From Winogradskyella marincola (lineage in GTDB: Bacteria > Bacteroidota > Bacteroidia > Flavobacteriales > Flavobacteriaceae), in contig NZ_JARSBN010000008.1 in the NCBI RefSeq assembly GCF_029624125.1, forward strand, positions 1-64,000: a stretch of 64,000 bases of DNA. Direction: 5' to 3'. The position numbers were made by a program, and so were the translations under genes. The notes below the pieces were generated by a model, which had not been told where the DNA came from, searched no databases, and saw only the letters and a program-made list of their open reading frames with translations. Positions within the stretch are counted from its first letter, which is position 1; each line of letters starts with the position of its first letter. Of the stretch, positions 18,881 to 28,495 are shown one piece after another.

Positions 18881-18888
18881 TATTTTTG
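18881..18888 (+). promoter_or_regulatory. -7 like element TATTTTTG upstream of porU
   Basis: Perfect TAnnTTTG in the 279-bp gldJ-porU divergent gap, leaving a leader of about 120 nt. No good -33 box is visible. Nothing else in this gap could be assigned. Confidence 0.35.
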
Positions 18889-19012
18889 AAATAAAAATTG
18901 AAGTACTATAATAAGCCTATAAATTAACCGTTATCCAACTGTGTTTTATATATTGTTGTTGTAATGGTGTTTACTTTCAGCGTTTTAAGGCTTTTAAATC
19001 ATAAAATTTTAA

Positions 19013-22000
19013 ATGAAAAATAGCTCTATTTTTATTCTAATTATGTTAGGTTTTTTTGCTTTTGGGCAACAAAAACAATTCAACATTGAATGGAATGGTG
19101 ATAAGGTATTAGAAACAGAATATAGCAAGATAATTGTTCCTGGTTTTGATCAAAAACATTTTAGTTATGATAGCAAAAATGGGTTGTTGTTTTTTTCGCA
19201 ATGGGATAGTAGTGGAGGTTTAGTCGACGAAAATTCTGTAACCTTATCTAATGTTGCTTATGAAACGATTACTCAATCAGATCTTAAAAATTTAAGTGTT
19301 AATCTTATACCAGAAACGGTAAAGTTTAATTTTTACAATACTAACGCAAGAGGCAAACGCGGTTATTACATTCAGGTTAGTCCTATTATAAATGATAGAG
19401 GTGTATTTAAAAAAATTAAATCCTTTACAATAAATTATAATACCAGAGCAAACAGATCGCCTATTGTGGCTAAGTCTCAAATTACAAATTCAGTGCTCAA
19501 TTCTGGTGAATGGTATAAGTTCTACATAGAAGAATCTGGAGTATTTCAACTAACAAAAGGTTTTTTAAATAGTCTTGGTATTAATACCAATTCTGTAGAC
19601 CCAAGACAAATCAAAATTTATGGTAATGGAGGTAGGATGTTACCATTGTTAAACTCTGCTAACTATCCGTTTGATGTTGTTGAGAATGCTGTAAAGTTTG
19701 TAGGTGAAGACGATGGAAGTTTCGATAATGGTGATTACATTTTATTTTATGGAGAAGGGCCTAAAACCTATAGTGAAGAAAGTTTAACAAACTTAAATCT
19801 CTACACAGACAAAACGTATTATTATGTGAATATTAGTTCGGGAAATGGTAAGAGAATTCAGCAAATGCCCACTATTAATGCAGCTGCGGATATAGAGGTG
19901 AATACATTTGAAGATTATCAATTTTATGAAGTTGATGAGCATAATTTAGCTAAATTGGGTAGAAGATGGTTTGGTGATGATTTTGATATTGAAAACGAAC
20001 AAGAGTTCGATTTTCAATTTCCAAATTTAGTTACAAGTGAGCCTGTTAGGTTTGATATTGCTGTAGGATCAGTTTCAGAGGTGGATGGTACAACAATGGG
20101 TGTTACCATAAACGGAAATTCCATAACAACGCTTGGTTTGGGTGTTATTAATCCAGGATCTGTTTTAGGGACAGCAAGTGCATATGGAGGTAATTTAAAT
20201 ATTGCAGCAGAAACAATAACTGTAGCTTTAGACTATAATAATAATGGTAATCCGTCAGCTAACGCTTACCTTGATTATATTAATATAAAAGCAACCAGAA
20301 ATTTAACCTATGTAGGAGACCAATTGATCTTTAAAAACAATGATGTTGCAACTACACCAGGTATAGCACAGTATAATCTTACTAATGCTTCAGGTGTTCA
20401 TGAGGTTTGGGATATTACAGATCGGTTTAATGTTACAAACACTTTAAATTCAGAAAGTGTAAGTGATCTAAGTTTTAAGGCTGCGTCTGGAGAAGAACGT
20501 ACTTATATAGCGTTTTCAACTTCAAATGTTATGTATCCTAGTAGAGATTCAAGATCTACATTAGCAAATCAAAACTTAAAAGGAACAATATTTCTGAATA
20601 ATCAAGGTGTTTTTCAAGACATAGATTATATTATTTTATCACCTTCAGAGTTGTTATCTCAAGCAGAGCGTTTAGCGCAAATCAACAGAGATAGATATAA
20701 TCTTAATGTAAAGGTTGTTGATCTTCAAAAAATTTATAACGAGTTTAGTACAGGTAATCAGGATATTGCAGCAATTAGAAATTTTATAAAGTATGTTTAT
20801 GATAATGCAAGTATACCAAGCCGAAGGCTAAAGTACGTTTGTATGTTTGGTGATGGGTCTTATGATTATAAAAACAGAGTAAGAAACAATACCAATTTGG
20901 TGCCTTCATGGTACTCTAGAGAAAGTTTTAGTCTTACAAACTCATTTGTTTCAGATGATTTCTACGCCATGTTAGATGATAATGAAGGTGGAATGGGAAA
21001 TATGGACAGGATGGACGTTGCTGTAGGTAGAATTTTAGCAGATGATGCTCAGCGTGCAAAAGAACTGGTAGATAAAATAAAAGCTTATTATCAGCCAGAA
21101 GCCTATGGTAGCTGGAGAAATAATGTTCTGTTAGTGTCTGATGATGTTGATGAAGCATGGGAAAGAACATTGCAAGAAACAACTGATGATTTAGGGACTA
21201 ATATAGAAACAAACAAGCCCTTTTTTAATGTAGTAAAGATACATACAGATGCATTTGAGCAAGAGTCTTCTTCCGCGGGAAATAGATATCCTCAGGTAAA
21301 TGAGGCTTTTAAAGATGCCATTGAGGTTGGCGCTTTGGTTGTAAATTATTTTGGGCATGGTGGTGAAGATGGATTAGCAAAAGAACGTATTTTCGATAAG
21401 TTCGATGCTCAAGAAATTAATAACATATGTAAGTATAACTTATTCATTACTGTAACATGTGAATATACCAAGTTTGACGATCCTGGTAGACCAACAGCAG
21501 GTGAGTTTACATACTGGAATACAACAGGCGGCGCAATCGCATTAATGACAACAACAAGACAGATTTTTGTTACTGTAGGAGAGGATTTTAATGAAACTTT
21601 AGATGATCATTTGTTTGCTTACGACTCTAATGATTATTTGCCAATAGGTGAGGTGTTGCGCTTAACCAAAACAGACAACAATATTGCAGGTAATATTCAA
21701 AAACGACTAGTTTTTTTAATTGGAGATCCAGCTATGAAGTTGGCATTTCCTCAGCCAGACATAAGATTAACTAAGGTTAATGATGTGGATATTACCCAAC
21801 CAGTAGATACATTAAAAGCCTTAAGTCATACCAAACTATCCGGAGAAGTTACAGATGTTAACGGAAATGTGTTATCAAATTACAATGGCATATTAACAGC
21901 TACTGTTTTTGATAAAAGAATTGAAAGACAAACATTGGCTAACGATGGAATTTCTGATGGAGGAGGTACTATTTATTTAAACTATACTACTCTTGGTGAG

Positions 22001-22873
22001 ATTCTTTTTAAGGGACAAGCTACTATTGAAAACGGACAATTTGAATTCGATTTTATAGTGCCTAGAGATATTGGTATTCCGGTCGGAAATGGAAAAGTTA
22101 GTTTCTATGCTCAGACCAGTAATTCTTCTTCTGACCAAACAGGAGCAAATTTTGATATAAAAGTAGGTGGAATAAATGAAGATGCACCAGAAGATAATAT
22201 TGGTCCTGTAATAAAGCTGTACATGAATGATGAAAATTTTGTTTCAGGAGGTGTTACTAACGAATCACCAAGTTTATTAGCAAAGCTTCAAGATGATAAT
22301 GGTATAAATACGGCAAGCGGTATAGGTCATGATATCACAGCTATTATAGATGGAGATGAAACTAATCCTATAATATTAAATGAATATTATCAGGCAGAAG
22401 TTGATGACTATACTAACGGAACTGTTACATTTCCATTTAGAGATTTAGAGCCAGGCTTACATACATTAACCTTAAAAGCTTGGGACGTTTATAATAATTC
22501 TTCATCAACCGAAATTCAGTTTACTGTTTTTGATAAGGATGAAGAATTAGTTGTTAAAAACGTACTTAATTATCCAAACCCATTTGTTAATTATACAGAA
22601 TTTTGGTTTAACCATAATAGTTCAGAGCCTTTAGAGGTTTCTGTTCAGATATTTACTGTGTCAGGAAAACTAGTAAGAACCATCAATGGGCAAACAGGTG
22701 CAGATGAATGTTGTGGTAGTGGATCTTCATCTTTATCGCGTAGTATAGTATGGGACGGAAGAGACGATTTTGGTGATAAAATTGGAAAAGGAGTCTATGT
22801 GTATAAACTAAAAGTGAAATCTAGCCGTTTAAATAAGCAAGTTGAAAAAATTCAAAAACTTGTCATACTATAA
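19013..22873 (+). CDS. porU: Type IX secretion system sortase PorU (C25 gingipain-like)
   Basis: 1286 residues. Removes the C-terminal signal of T9SS cargo at the cell surface and attaches cargo to lipid anchors. An N-terminal signal peptide (about 1-18, IFILIMLGFFAFGQ) is followed by a propeptide-like beta region, then the caspase-fold C25 domain with catalytic His782 in NYFGHGGEDG and Cys816 in FITVTCEYTKF. The C-terminal segment has YPNPFVNYTEFWF and GKGVYVYKLKV, which is itself a T9SS-type C-terminal domain. 59 nt before porV; divergent from gldJ. Confidence 0.95.
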   Translation: MKNSSIFILIMLGFFAFGQQKQFNIEWNGDKVLETEYSKIIVPGFDQKHFSYDSKNGLLFFSQWDSSGGLVDENSVTLSNVAYETITQSDLKNLSVNLIPETVKFNFYNTNARGKRGYYIQVSPIINDRGVFKKIKSFTINYNTRANRSPIVAKSQITNSVLNSGEWYKFYIEESGVFQLTKGFLNSLGINTNSVDPRQIKIYGNGGRMLPLLNSANYPFDVVENAVKFVGEDDGSFDNGDYILFYGEGPKTYSEESLTNLNLYTDKTYYYVNISSGNGKRIQQMPTINAAADIEVNTFEDYQFYEVDEHNLAKLGRRWFGDDFDIENEQEFDFQFPNLVTSEPVRFDIAVGSVSEVDGTTMGVTINGNSITTLGLGVINPGSVLGTASAYGGNLNIAAETITVALDYNNNGNPSANAYLDYINIKATRNLTYVGDQLIFKNNDVATTPGIAQYNLTNASGVHEVWDITDRFNVTNTLNSESVSDLSFKAASGEERTYIAFSTSNVMYPSRDSRSTLANQNLKGTIFLNNQGVFQDIDYIILSPSELLSQAERLAQINRDRYNLNVKVVDLQKIYNEFSTGNQDIAAIRNFIKYVYDNASIPSRRLKYVCMFGDGSYDYKNRVRNNTNLVPSWYSRESFSLTNSFVSDDFYAMLDDNEGGMGNMDRMDVAVGRILADDAQRAKELVDKIKAYYQPEAYGSWRNNVLLVSDDVDEAWERTLQETTDDLGTNIETNKPFFNVVKIHTDAFEQESSSAGNRYPQVNEAFKDAIEVGALVVNYFGHGGEDGLAKERIFDKFDAQEINNICKYNLFITVTCEYTKFDDPGRPTAGEFTYWNTTGGAIALMTTTRQIFVTVGEDFNETLDDHLFAYDSNDYLPIGEVLRLTKTDNNIAGNIQKRLVFLIGDPAMKLAFPQPDIRLTKVNDVDITQPVDTLKALSHTKLSGEVTDVNGNVLSNYNGILTATVFDKRIERQTLANDGISDGGGTIYLNYTTLGEILFKGQATIENGQFEFDFIVPRDIGIPVGNGKVSFYAQTSNSSSDQTGANFDIKVGGINEDAPEDNIGPVIKLYMNDENFVSGGVTNESPSLLAKLQDDNGINTASGIGHDITAIIDGDETNPIILNEYYQAEVDDYTNGTVTFPFRDLEPGLHTLTLKAWDVYNNSSSTEIQFTVFDKDEELVVKNVLNYPNPFVNYTEFWFNHNSSEPLEVSVQIFTVSGKLVRTINGQTGADECCGSGSSSLSRSIVWDGRDDFGDKIGKGVYVYKLKVKSSRLNKQVEKIQKLVIL

Positions 22874-22932
22874 TAATAAATTATATTTGCTAACGAATTA
22901 GTGCTATATGTTATAGTGTTAATAACCTAAAT

Positions 22933-24168
22933 ATGAACATGAAAAAACACGTAATAACCCTTATTGCTTTTGTAACTTTAAATCTTGCATTTGGGCAAGA
23001 AACAATAACCTTTCCAGATCAATCTTCTGTCATAACTACAGGAATGCCATTCATGCTTATTGCTCCAGATGCAAGGTCTGCATCAATGGGAGATATGGGA
23101 GTTGCTACATCTGTTGATGCGTATTCCCAACAATGGAATCCGGCAAAGTATGTGTTCTCTGAAGCTAAGTCTGGAATAAGTTTAAGTTATACACCTTATT
23201 TAAGTAAACTTGTTAATGATATCTCACTAGGATATATTACATATTTTAACAGGCTAAATGAGTATAGTGCGTTTTCAGCAAGTTTTAAGTATTTTAGTTA
23301 TGGTGATATACTCTTAACTCAAAGTGAAAATGATCCTGGATTAAATGTTAAGCCTAATGAATTTTCAGCTGATGTGGCATATACCTTAAGACTTGATGAC
23401 CAATTTTCTATGGCTGTAGCTGTGCGTTTTATGAGGTCAGACTTAAGAATTGCTCAAGTAGAACCTAATGCGGATGCAGCAAGTACTTTTGGTGCAGATA
23501 TTACTGGGTATTATCAGAGTGAAGAAGAGGCTTACAATGATTTTAATGGTCGTTGGAGAGCTGGTTTTGCAATTCAAAACTTAGGGCCGAAGTTTAAATA
23601 TGATGATGGTGGTAGAGAAAATTTTCAACCAACAAACTTAAGATTAGGTGCAGGTTTCGATTTTATTTTTGATGAGTACAGTAAATTAGGTGTTACTGCT
23701 GAGGTATCTAAGTTATTAGTGCCAACTCCACCAAAGTATGGATTTGTGGATACTAATGGAGATGGAGTTCAAACAGATGATGACCCTAGTACACTAGATG
23801 TAGATGAAGGTGAGCCAACAATAATTACTCAAGGACAAGATAATGATGTAAGTTTCTTAAATGGAGTTTTTCAATCTTTTGGTGATGCACCAGGAGGATT
23901 TAATGAAGAGCTTAGAGAGTTTACTTGGGCATTAGGTGCTGAGTATACGTATCAAGAAAATTTTGCACTTAGAGCAGGATATTTTAATGAAGCTGAAGAT
24001 AAAGGAGCTCGTAAGTTTTTTGCATTAGGAGCAGGTTTTAAGTACACGACGATTAATTTAGATTTATCATATTTATTCTCGGCATCAAAAGTGCAGAGTC
24101 CATTAGAAAATACATTACGTTTTTCGCTGACATTTAATTTTGGTGACGGTGAGTATAACGAATATTAG
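22933..24168 (+). CDS. porV: Type IX secretion system outer-membrane protein PorV (LptO)
   Basis: 411 residues; the start may be ATG 22933 or 22939. Beta-barrel shuttle that takes cargo from the Sov translocon to PorU. Signal peptide ends at about LNLAFGQ; diagnostic start of the mature protein TGMPFMLIAPDARSASMGDMG, then amphipathic strands throughout and a C-terminal strand ending in LRFSLTFNFGDG. Directly follows porU and ends in a good terminator, so porU-porV form one operon. Confidence 0.95.
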   Translation: MNMKKHVITLIAFVTLNLAFGQETITFPDQSSVITTGMPFMLIAPDARSASMGDMGVATSVDAYSQQWNPAKYVFSEAKSGISLSYTPYLSKLVNDISLGYITYFNRLNEYSAFSASFKYFSYGDILLTQSENDPGLNVKPNEFSADVAYTLRLDDQFSMAVAVRFMRSDLRIAQVEPNADAASTFGADITGYYQSEEEAYNDFNGRWRAGFAIQNLGPKFKYDDGGRENFQPTNLRLGAGFDFIFDEYSKLGVTAEVSKLLVPTPPKYGFVDTNGDGVQTDDDPSTLDVDEGEPTIITQGQDNDVSFLNGVFQSFGDAPGGFNEELREFTWALGAEYTYQENFALRAGYFNEAEDKGARKFFALGAGFKYTTINLDLSYLFSASKVQSPLENTLRFSLTFNFGDGEYNEY

Positions 24169-24191
24169 AATATAGAAATAAACAGATTTTC

Positions 24192-24225
24192 AAAAACTAT
24201 TGTTTAAAAGCAATAGTTTTTTTGT
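24192..24225 (+). terminator. Terminator of porU-porV
   Basis: AAAACTATTG-TTTAAAAG-CAATAGTTTT followed by T-run. The upstream TTG that could start the next frame (24222) lies inside this T-run, which argues against that start. Confidence 0.85.
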
Positions 24226-24242
24226 CTATAAAAGTTTTAAAT

Positions 24243-24725
24243 ATGAAGGAAGTTAAGATTGAATCAACATTTAAAGTTTACGATGATTTAGGTGAACTTC
24301 CAGATGCTATTCAGCAACTAATGCAATCTGCTATTGCAACCAGAGAAAATGCATATGCGCCTTACTCAAAATTTAAAGTTGGTGCAGCTATTCTTTTAGA
24401 TAACAATGAGGTTGTTGTAGGGAGTAATCAAGAAAATGCATCCTATCCTTCAGGACTGTGTGCTGAGCGTACAGCAATATATTTTGCAGGTGCAAAATAT
24501 CCTAATGCCAAAATTCTAACAATGGCAATTACTGCATCATCACAAAATCAAGTTACCAATTCACCAATTCCACCATGTGGTGCTTGTAGACAATCTATTT
24601 CAGAATATGAAATAAAGCAAGAACAACCCATAGAAATTTACTTTATGGGAGCAATGGGCAAGGTTGTAAAATCAAACTCATTGGCAAATTTATTGCCGCT
24701 TGGATTCGATAGAAGTTTCCTATAA
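24243..24725 (+). CDS. cdd: Cytidine deaminase
   Basis: 160 residues from ATG 24243; the frame extends to TTG 24222, but that is within the porV terminator. Hydrolytic deamination of (deoxy)cytidine in pyrimidine salvage, cytoplasmic. AYAPYSKFKVGAA, then the zinc site: Cys and catalytic Glu in SGLCAERTAI and the two Cys in PPCGACRQSISE. Size and motifs fit a homotetrameric CDA. Confidence 0.95.
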   Translation: MKEVKIESTFKVYDDLGELPDAIQQLMQSAIATRENAYAPYSKFKVGAAILLDNNEVVVGSNQENASYPSGLCAERTAIYFAGAKYPNAKILTMAITASSQNQVTNSPIPPCGACRQSISEYEIKQEQPIEIYFMGAMGKVVKSNSLANLLPLGFDRSFL

Positions 24726-24758
24726 CGTTTTCGTAGTAAATTTTACAAATTTCAGTTT

Positions 24759-24787
24759 TTTGGTTACTAACTAATATGTTATTTTTG
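24759..24787 (+). promoter_or_regulatory. Promoter of pdhA-pdhC (TTTG-N17-TATTTTTG)
   Basis: TTTG at 24759-24762 and -7 element TATTTTTG at 24780-24787, 30 nt before the pdhA ATG. Confidence 0.6.
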
Positions 24788-24816
24788 TTGTTCGGATTAA
24801 AAGAACGAATCAAAAA

Positions 24817-25815
24817 ATGCAAAAAATAACTAAAGAAGTTTACCTTAAGTGGTACGAAGACATGTTATTCTGGCGTAAGTTTGAAGACAAGCTTGCAGCA
24901 GTTTATATTCAACAAAAAGTTAGAGGTTTCCTTCATTTGTATAATGGACAAGAAGCAGTGTTAGCAGGAGCTTTACACGCAATGGACCTTACTAAAGACA
25001 AAATGATTACTGCTTACCGTAATCACGTACAGCCAATAGGTATGGGAGTAGATCCTAAGCGTGTTATGGCAGAGTTGTATGGTAAGGCAACTGGTACCTC
25101 TCAAGGTCTTGGAGGTTCTATGCACATTTTTTCAAAAGAACACCGTTTTTACGGAGGTCATGGTATTGTAGGTGGACAGATTCCTTTAGGAGCAGGTATT
25201 GCTTTTGGAGATAAATATCACGGAAGCGATGCAGTAACTATCTGTTGTTTTGGAGATGGAGCAGCAAGACAAGGTTCGTTACATGAATCTTTCAACTTAG
25301 CAATGTTATGGAATCTGCCTGTTGTTTTCGTTTGTGAAAACAATGGTTATGCTATGGGTACATCAGTAGAGCGTACTGCAAACCATACAGACATCTGGAA
25401 ATTAGGTCTTGGTTACGAGATGCCTTCTGGACCTGTAGATGGAATGAACCCTATAAAAGTTGCAGAGGCTTTTGATGAAGCTATACAGCGTGCAAGAAAA
25501 GGCGGAGGACCTTCGTTCTTAGAAGTTAAAACTTACCGTTATAGAGGTCACTCTATGTCTGATGCACAGCACTACAGAACAAAAGAAGAGGTAGAAGAGT
25601 ATAAAAAAATAGATCCAATTACTCAGGTTAAGGATATTATTTTAGAAAAGAAATATGCTACAGAAGACGATATCAAAGTTATTGATAAGCGTGTAAAAAA
25701 TCTTGTTTCTGAATGTGAGAAATTCGCAGAAGAGTCTCCTTACCCAGAGAAGAGCGTTATGTACGATGCGGTATACGAGCAAGAGGACTATCCATTTATA
25801 CAACACAAATTATAA
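24817..25815 (+). CDS. pdhA: Pyruvate dehydrogenase E1 component, alpha subunit
   Basis: 332 residues. Thiamine-diphosphate-dependent decarboxylation of pyruvate in the PDH complex. TPP/Mg site GDGAARQGSLHESFNLA...VCENNGYAM at about 145-190; the phosphorylation-loop equivalent YRYRGHSMSDAQHYR; GHGIVGGQIPLGAG. Its stop is 3 nt before pdhC. The E1 beta gene is not in this window, so the complex is encoded at two loci. Confidence 0.95.
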   Translation: MQKITKEVYLKWYEDMLFWRKFEDKLAAVYIQQKVRGFLHLYNGQEAVLAGALHAMDLTKDKMITAYRNHVQPIGMGVDPKRVMAELYGKATGTSQGLGGSMHIFSKEHRFYGGHGIVGGQIPLGAGIAFGDKYHGSDAVTICCFGDGAARQGSLHESFNLAMLWNLPVVFVCENNGYAMGTSVERTANHTDIWKLGLGYEMPSGPVDGMNPIKVAEAFDEAIQRARKGGGPSFLEVKTYRYRGHSMSDAQHYRTKEEVEEYKKIDPITQVKDIILEKKYATEDDIKVIDKRVKNLVSECEKFAEESPYPEKSVMYDAVYEQEDYPFIQHKL

Positions 25816-25818
25816 GCT

Positions 25819-27456
25819 ATGGCAGAAGTAATAAATATGCCTCGTTTGAGTGACACCATGGAAGAAGGAACTGTCGCTACTTGGTTAAAGAAAGTTGGAG
25901 ATAAGGTAGAAGAAGGAGATATCTTAGCTGAGATTGAAACCGATAAAGCAACTATGGAGTTTGAATCCTTTCATGAAGGTACATTACTTCATATAGGTGT
26001 TGAAGAAGGTGAAACTACTAAAGTGGATGCGCTCCTAGCTATAATTGGTGAAGAAGGAGAAGATATTTCGTCATTATTAAACGGCAATTCTGGTACAGAA
26101 GTTTCTAAAGAGACTACAGTAGAAGAATTAGAAGAAACCCAAGATGTTTCAGGTGTAGATTTTTCTGGTGCTTCACAAGATATTCCAGAGGGAGTTACAG
26201 TTGTAACAATGCCTCGTTTGAGTGACACTATGGAAGAAGGAACAGTTGCTACTTGGTTAAAGAAAGTAGGAGATGAGGTTGAAGAAGGAGATATCTTAGC
26301 TGAGATAGAAACAGACAAAGCTACAATGGAGTTTGAGTCTTTTCAGTCAGGTACATTATTACATGTTGGCTTAGAAGAAGGTCAGTCAGCAAAAGTAGAT
26401 TCCTTGTTAGCAATCATTGGTCCTGCTGGTACAGATGTTTCTGGTATAGCAGGTAACTTTAAGGTTGGTGGACAAGCCAAACAAGAAACTAAAACTGTTG
26501 CACCTAAGAAAGAAGAAGCTAAACCTGTTGCAGCAAAAGAAGAAGTTAAGGCTTCAAAACCAGAGGTTTCATCAAGCAACACATCGGGAAGAATATTTGC
26601 ATCTCCTTTAGCTAAGAAAATGGCAGAAGAAAAAGGCATCAATCTTTCTGAAGTTAATGGTTCTGGAGAAAATGGACGTATAGTAAAAAGAGATATCGAA
26701 AACTTTACTCCAAGTGCTAAAGTAGAAACGTCTTCTACTGCAGCTCCAGTAACTAATTTTGCAATTGCAGGCGAAGAAGGTACAGAAGAGGTTAAAAATT
26801 CTTCTATGAGAAAAGCTATCGCAAAAGCCTTAGGTAACTCTAAGTTTAGTGCACCACATTTCTACTTAAATATAGAAGTAGATATGGATAACGCAATGGC
26901 TTCTCGTAAAACAATAAACGCATTGCCAGATACAAAAGTATCCTTTAATGATATGGTTGTTAAGGCTTGTGCTATGGCATTAGTAAAGCATCCACAAGTT
27001 AACACAACATGGGCAGATAGTGTAACTCAATATCACAAACATATTCATGTAGGTGTAGCGGTTGCAGTAGATGAAGGTCTAGTAGTGCCTGTAATAAAGC
27101 ACACCAATGCATTAAGTCTAACGCAAATAGGTGGTGCAGTACGTGATTTGGCAGGTAAAGCAAGAAACAAAAAGATTAAACCAGATGAAATGACAGATAG
27201 TACTTTTACAGTATCTAACTTAGGTATGTTTGGTATAGAAAGCTTTACGTCTATAATCAATCAACCAAATTCTGCAATCTTATCTGTTGGAGCTATAGTT
27301 CAAAAACCAGTGGTAAAAGATGGTCAAATAGTTGTGGGTAATACAATGATGTTAACCTTAGCTTGCGATCATAGAACTGTAGATGGTGCAGTAGGAGCTC
27401 AATTCTTACAAACACTAAAAAGTTATATCGAAAATCCAGTAACAATGCTGGCTTAA
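25819..27456 (+). CDS. pdhC: Pyruvate dehydrogenase E2, dihydrolipoamide acetyltransferase with two lipoyl domains
   Basis: 545 residues. Core of the PDH complex; moves acetyl groups to CoA. Domains: lipoyl 1 (about 3-80, lipoyl Lys43 in IETDKATME), lipoyl 2 (about 127-204, Lys167), an Ala/Lys/Pro-rich linker, the E1/E3-binding domain (about 255-292, ASPLAKKMAEEKGINL), and the catalytic domain from about 325, with FTVSNLGMFGIESFTSI and the active-site motif DHRTVDGA (His518). The two lipoyl domains are nearly identical, with one difference in 45 residues. Ends in a terminator. Confidence 0.95.
   Translation: MAEVINMPRLSDTMEEGTVATWLKKVGDKVEEGDILAEIETDKATMEFESFHEGTLLHIGVEEGETTKVDALLAIIGEEGEDISSLLNGNSGTEVSKETTVEELEETQDVSGVDFSGASQDIPEGVTVVTMPRLSDTMEEGTVATWLKKVGDEVEEGDILAEIETDKATMEFESFQSGTLLHVGLEEGQSAKVDSLLAIIGPAGTDVSGIAGNFKVGGQAKQETKTVAPKKEEAKPVAAKEEVKASKPEVSSSNTSGRIFASPLAKKMAEEKGINLSEVNGSGENGRIVKRDIENFTPSAKVETSSTAAPVTNFAIAGEEGTEEVKNSSMRKAIAKALGNSKFSAPHFYLNIEVDMDNAMASRKTINALPDTKVSFNDMVVKACAMALVKHPQVNTTWADSVTQYHKHIHVGVAVAVDEGLVVPVIKHTNALSLTQIGGAVRDLAGKARNKKIKPDEMTDSTFTVSNLGMFGIESFTSIINQPNSAILSVGAIVQKPVVKDGQIVVGNTMMLTLACDHRTVDGAVGAQFLQTLKSYIENPVTMLA
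25837..26343 (+). repeat. Tandem duplication of the lipoyl-domain coding region
   Basis: The segment beginning at 25837 recurs at 26209 (period 372 bp). The first 45 codons of each copy differ by one amino acid (Lys29/Glu153) and a handful of silent bases. Confidence 0.85.
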
Positions 27457-27500
27457 TGTATATTGTTTCTAATCAAAAAAGATTTCAATAATCATAAACT

Positions 27501-27537
27501 AATCCTGATTTGACAATTTACAAATCAGGATTTTTTT
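27501..27537 (+). terminator. Terminator of pdhA-pdhC
   Basis: AATCCTGATTT / AAATCAGGATT with a 10-nt loop and a seven-T tail. Confidence 0.85.
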
Positions 27538-27562
27538 ATATTTAAACTCTAACCAAAGTCTT

Positions 27563-28495
27563 ATGAAAAAATATTTATTAATTATTGTTGTAGTGTTATG
27601 CTATTCATGCTCATCTAATAAAATCACTGAAGATTCAATTAGAAAAAGTATGGAATATCTGGCTTCAGATGAATTAGCTGGACGAGCAACAGGAACTGAA
27701 GGTATAGAAAAAGCAGCTGTTTACATTGAAAAGTACTTTAAAAGTAATAACATAAAACCTTATTTTGAGACGTATAGAGATTCTTTTCAGTTAGGTGAAA
27801 TTACAGGATATAATATTGTTGGTGTTATTGAAGGTAACGATCCTAAGTTAAAAGATGAATTTGTTATTCTAGGTGGTCATTACGATCATATAGGAAAAGG
27901 GAAGGAAGTAGATGGAGATTCTATAGCCAATGGAGCTAACGACGACGCTTCTGGAACTATTGCTGCAATGGAGTTTGGACGCTATTTTTCTAAGTCAAAA
28001 ACCAACAAACGTAGCATATTAATTACACTTTATGCCGCTGAAGAAATGGGATTAAAAGGCTCTGCGCATTTAGCAAAACGTTTAAAGGATGAAAACTTAA
28101 ATGCCTATACCATGATAAATTTTGAAATGATTGGTGTACCAAGAGCTAAGGAAGAGTCTATGGCATATATGAGTGGTTATGATATGTCTAATTTTGCAAC
28201 TGTTCTTAACAAGTATGCAGGTGAAGAGGTTATTGGCTTTTTTCCAAAGGCTAAAGAGTATCAACTTTTTTACAGATCGGATAATTTTCCATTTTATAAA
28301 GAGCTTAATATACCTGCGCATGCCATTTCAACATTTGATTTTACAAACTTTGATTATTACCATCACGTAGATGATGAAGCAGATAAGATGGATTATGTAC
28401 ACATGAAAAATTTTATGGATAAAATGGTGCCAGCTTTAGAAGGAATGGTTAATGCAGAAACAAAAGAAGTTGTTTTAAAGGAGAAAGATGAGTAA
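27563..28495 (+). CDS. M28-family zinc aminopeptidase-like lipoprotein
   Basis: 310 residues. Signal peptide with lipobox LCYSC (Cys16), so a membrane-anchored periplasmic or surface peptidase. Di-zinc M28 ligands: ILGGHYDHIG (His), ANGANDDASGT (Asp), YAAEEMGLKGS (Glu-Glu), MINFEMIGVP (Asp/Glu position) and AHAISTFDF (C-terminal His). Probably trims peptides for uptake. Its last 8 nt overlap the following SDR gene, so both are translated from one message. Confidence 0.9.
   Translation: MKKYLLIIVVVLCYSCSSNKITEDSIRKSMEYLASDELAGRATGTEGIEKAAVYIEKYFKSNNIKPYFETYRDSFQLGEITGYNIVGVIEGNDPKLKDEFVILGGHYDHIGKGKEVDGDSIANGANDDASGTIAAMEFGRYFSKSKTNKRSILITLYAAEEMGLKGSAHLAKRLKDENLNAYTMINFEMIGVPRAKEESMAYMSGYDMSNFATVLNKYAGEEVIGFFPKAKEYQLFYRSDNFPFYKELNIPAHAISTFDFTNFDYYHHVDDEADKMDYVHMKNFMDKMVPALEGMVNAETKEVVLKEKDE

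Noticed and set aside
25989..26642. Two minus-strand frames opposite the lipoyl domains of pdhC
   Set aside because: They mirror the duplicated, biased coding sequence of the lipoyl regions; no independent signals.
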